Below, piece by piece: positions 61,397 through 64,000 of a stretch of DNA of 64,000 bases (position 1 is the first letter of the stretch; each line of letters opens with the position of its first letter). The DNA lies in NCBI GenBank assembly GCA_028709965.1, contig JAQUTA010000003.1, forward strand, positions 1 to 64,000. Reading direction: 5' to 3'. The translations under genes were made by a program, and so were the position numbers. The DNA comes from Lutispora sp. GTDB taxonomy: Bacteria; Bacillota; Clostridia; Lutisporales; Lutisporaceae. The notes below the pieces were generated by a model. The model was not told the DNA's origin. It searched no databases and worked only from the letters and a program-made list of their open reading frames with translations.

Positions 61397-62590
61397 ATGA
61401 CCAAAAGACTATATCATGAAAACTCATATATCAGAGAATTCAAAGCAACTATAATCAGTTGCACCCCATATGACAACAATTATGCTTTGATTCTTGACAA
61501 AACATATTTCTATCCTGAAGGTGGCGGACAACCTTCTGATAGCGGAACTATTGATAATTGGGAAGTTCTTAATGTTATTGAGGAAGAAGGACAAATGCTT
61601 CATATCATAGCTCAAGAATTAAACCATAAAAATGTGGAATGTAAAATTGATTGGAATAGAAGATATGATCTTATGCAGCAACATACTGGTCAGCATATTC
61701 TCTCTCACTGCTTCCTAGAATTATTCAACGGCAAAACTGATAGCTTTCATTTAGGCGATAACAGTGTAAGTATAGAGATAAACATTAATGATTTTGATCA
61801 CAATAGATGTAATATCATTGAAGATATGGCCAATGAGATTATATACAGTAATTTGCCTATTTCAGCAATTATAGTTCATGAGGAAGAATTACAGAAGTTC
61901 CCCTTGAGAAAACAACCGAGTGTCAAAGATCAGATACGCATAGTAAAAATTGGAGATATTGATTATTCTCCCTGCGGCGGAACTCATGTTATGAACACCG
62001 GCGAAGTAGGGATCATAAAGATTATCCGATGGGAAAAGCTCAAGGAATCCTATAGGTTTGAATTTCTATGCGGAGGTAGAGCCTTAAAAGATTATAGATA
62101 TAAAAATACACTGTTGCTATCACTTTGTGCTAGATTCTCAGTGAAAGATTATGACCTGGATAAAGTCTTGATAAAGCTTGCGGATGAGAATAAAACCCTA
62201 AGAAAGGACAATGCATATTTAAAAAGAAGTCTGATAAAGTATGAAGCTGAAGAGCTATATAATCAAGGAGAAGTAATCCAAAACACAAAAATAATCAAAT
62301 GGATTTTTAAAGGTAGGAAAATTGATGAAATAAAACTTTTAGCTACAGAAATAACCAGCCACCCAAGAACTATTTCACTCCTTGGTGCTATAAATGATAC
62401 TGCCCAAATAGTTTTTAGCCGTTCAGATGATGTTGATATAGATATAAATTTACTATTGAAAACAGTTCTGCCTATTGTAGATGGAAAAGGTGGAGGAAGT
62501 TCCAAAACAGCCCAAGGAGGAGGAAATGCAACTCAAAATCTAGATAATCTAATAGAGAAAGCATATAATTTAGTATTATCTAAAATATAA
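61397..62590 (+). CDS. Alanyl-tRNA editing protein (AlaX-like, with DHHA1 domain)
   Basis: LDKTYFYPEGGGQPSDSGTI, MQQHTGQHILSHCF, SPCGGTHVMNTGEV zinc motifs, C-terminal VDGKGGGSSKTAQGGGN. Confidence 0.93.
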   Translation: MTKRLYHENSYIREFKATIISCTPYDNNYALILDKTYFYPEGGGQPSDSGTIDNWEVLNVIEEEGQMLHIIAQELNHKNVECKIDWNRRYDLMQQHTGQHILSHCFLELFNGKTDSFHLGDNSVSIEININDFDHNRCNIIEDMANEIIYSNLPISAIIVHEEELQKFPLRKQPSVKDQIRIVKIGDIDYSPCGGTHVMNTGEVGIIKIIRWEKLKESYRFEFLCGGRALKDYRYKNTLLLSLCARFSVKDYDLDKVLIKLADENKTLRKDNAYLKRSLIKYEAEELYNQGEVIQNTKIIKWIFKGRKIDEIKLLATEITSHPRTISLLGAINDTAQIVFSRSDDVDIDINLLLKTVLPIVDGKGGGSSKTAQGGGNATQNLDNLIEKAYNLVLSKI

Positions 62591-62768
62591 TCCGTGTGCT
62601 AAATCCATCTCCTCTACACAAGTAGATCAAATGTCACATGTAAGGACAAAAAACTGATAAAATAAACTAGCAAATAAACGATACTTATAAATAAGAGATG
62701 TTTGGATAAATTTGTTGTATAATGTTTAGTAAGGATTGTTAGAAAAATATTAATGGAGAAGTGATGAT

Positions 62769-63959
62769 ATGCAAAAGAGACTATTGATAATAGGTGCAGG
62801 TATTGCAGGGCTGAGTGCTGCAAAATCTGCTAGAGAAGCCGGCAAAAATTGGGACATAATAATATTGGAGCTTGAAAACACGAACACATACATAAGAACA
62901 AGAATACCCCATTATATATCTGGAGAAGCGAACTTAAAAGAAATGATGCCATATAATGACGAATGGTACGTTAAAAATAACCTTAATTTAATAAAAGGCA
63001 TTGAAGTAATAAGCATTGACACAAATTCTAAAGAGGTTATATCAAGCAAAGGTAAATTTTTATATGATTCTTTGATTATAGCTTCAGGAGCTCAACCTTT
63101 TAAGCCACCAATTAAGGGAATTGAATTATCTAATATAATTTCAATAAGATCTATATATGATGCGGATGTTGCTAAGAATCTATCATCAAAAGCTAACACT
63201 TGTACCATCATTGGAGGAGGATTGCTAGGTTTAGAGATAGCTTGGGCTATAAGCTGCCTCGGATGCAAAGTTAATATAATTGAACATAATGATAGACTTC
63301 TACCCAAACAAACAGATAATACAGCCTCTTCTTTACTTTTTGAAGCGCTTAAGAAAAAGGGTATAAATGTACACCTCAATGCTCAAACTGATGAATTTAT
63401 TGGTAAGGATGTTGTTGAAGGAGTAAAACTTAAGGATGGCAGAGTCATAGAAACTGATTTTGTAATTCTTTCTACCGGGGTAAGAGCAAACATTTCACCT
63501 TTTAATAATACTGGATTGGATATAGGTAGAGCTATAAAAGTTGATAATCATATGAGTACTAATATTGATGACGTATATGCGGCAGGTGATGTAGCAGAAT
63601 TCAATGGAAACAACTATTGCATATGGCCTATAGCAGTCACTCAAGGTAAAATTGCGGGAAGCAATGCTGCAGGAAAGCAATTAGAATATGAGGATATGAA
63701 GCCGCATACCCAGTTAAAGATACCAGGTATTAATCTATTTACTATTGGCGATATATTTTGCGAAGATTGTACTTCTCTTGAGGAATTAGACAAGGATAAA
63801 AACAGGTATCAGAAATTTTTCTTAAAGGATAATAGAATTTCAGGTGCCATAGTATTTGGTGATGCTTCGCTAGCCTTAACGGTGAAAAAAGCAGTAGAAA
63901 ATAAAATTGAGTTTTCACTAGAGCCCTTCAACATTAATGAACTGATCAAATTGTTGTAG
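62769..63959 (+). CDS. NAD(P)/FAD-dependent oxidoreductase (pyridine nucleotide-disulfide/rubredoxin reductase type)
   Basis: LLIIGAGIAGLSAAKSAREAG, CTIIGGGLLGLEIAWAI, VYAAGDVAEF. Confidence 0.92.
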   Translation: MQKRLLIIGAGIAGLSAAKSAREAGKNWDIIILELENTNTYIRTRIPHYISGEANLKEMMPYNDEWYVKNNLNLIKGIEVISIDTNSKEVISSKGKFLYDSLIIASGAQPFKPPIKGIELSNIISIRSIYDADVAKNLSSKANTCTIIGGGLLGLEIAWAISCLGCKVNIIEHNDRLLPKQTDNTASSLLFEALKKKGINVHLNAQTDEFIGKDVVEGVKLKDGRVIETDFVILSTGVRANISPFNNTGLDIGRAIKVDNHMSTNIDDVYAAGDVAEFNGNNYCIWPIAVTQGKIAGSNAAGKQLEYEDMKPHTQLKIPGINLFTIGDIFCEDCTSLEELDKDKNRYQKFFLKDNRISGAIVFGDASLALTVKKAVENKIEFSLEPFNINELIKLL

Positions 63960-63983
63960 AGCGGTGATTTAATCACTGCTCTC
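63958..63983 (+). terminator. Intrinsic terminator after oxidoreductase gene
   Basis: agagcggtgatttaatcactgctctcatttt. Confidence 0.65.
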
Positions 63984-64000
63984 ATTTTCTATGAAGCCTG

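Noticed and set aside
1-64000. CRISPR arrays, IS elements, prophage or defence systems
   Set aside because: No regularly spaced repeats, transposase/integrase or known defence motifs seen on reading all ORFs and intergenic gaps.

Overview
This 64 kb window looks like chromosomal core sequence from an AT-rich, spore-forming Clostridia/Firmicutes-type bacterium. I saw no CRISPR array, prophage, transposase or defence island. Most genes lie on the minus strand in well-known syntenic blocks. These are dnaG-rpoD; ppdK with its regulators; glyQS behind a Gly T-box; era-cdd-ybeY-pgpH-phoH-yqfD-yqfC-floA-yqeY-rpsU; hrcA-grpE-dnaK-dnaJ-prmA-rsmE-mtaB under CIRCE; hemW-lepA-spoIIP-gpr; and holA-comEC. 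RNA features are rnpB, tRNA-Met(CAT), tRNA-Asn(GTT) and the T-box leader. rpsU is missing from the ORF track because it encodes only 58 aa. The more accessory part is roughly 1-14 kb: a cyanophycin cphB-cphA pair cut by the window edge, a GH3 lipoprotein, GerM/two-component system/LTA-synthase-like genes, an orphan LivJ-type binding protein, a degenerate S41 protease-like protein, an orphan ORF and a YcdB/SLH surface protein. I did not find a clear-cut new multi-gene system. The best candidates for a second look are: (i) a 30-bp perfect palindrome over the rnpB core promoter; (ii) an S41-like protein lacking the canonical catalytic residues; (iii) helically phased TTAAGA repeats upstream of the GerM-like gene beside an OmpR-family regulator; (iv) a DUF3048 lipoprotein where dgkA is usually found; and (v) cyanophycin genes in a spore-former. 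All calls come from reading the sequence and recalled family motifs; no database search was run.
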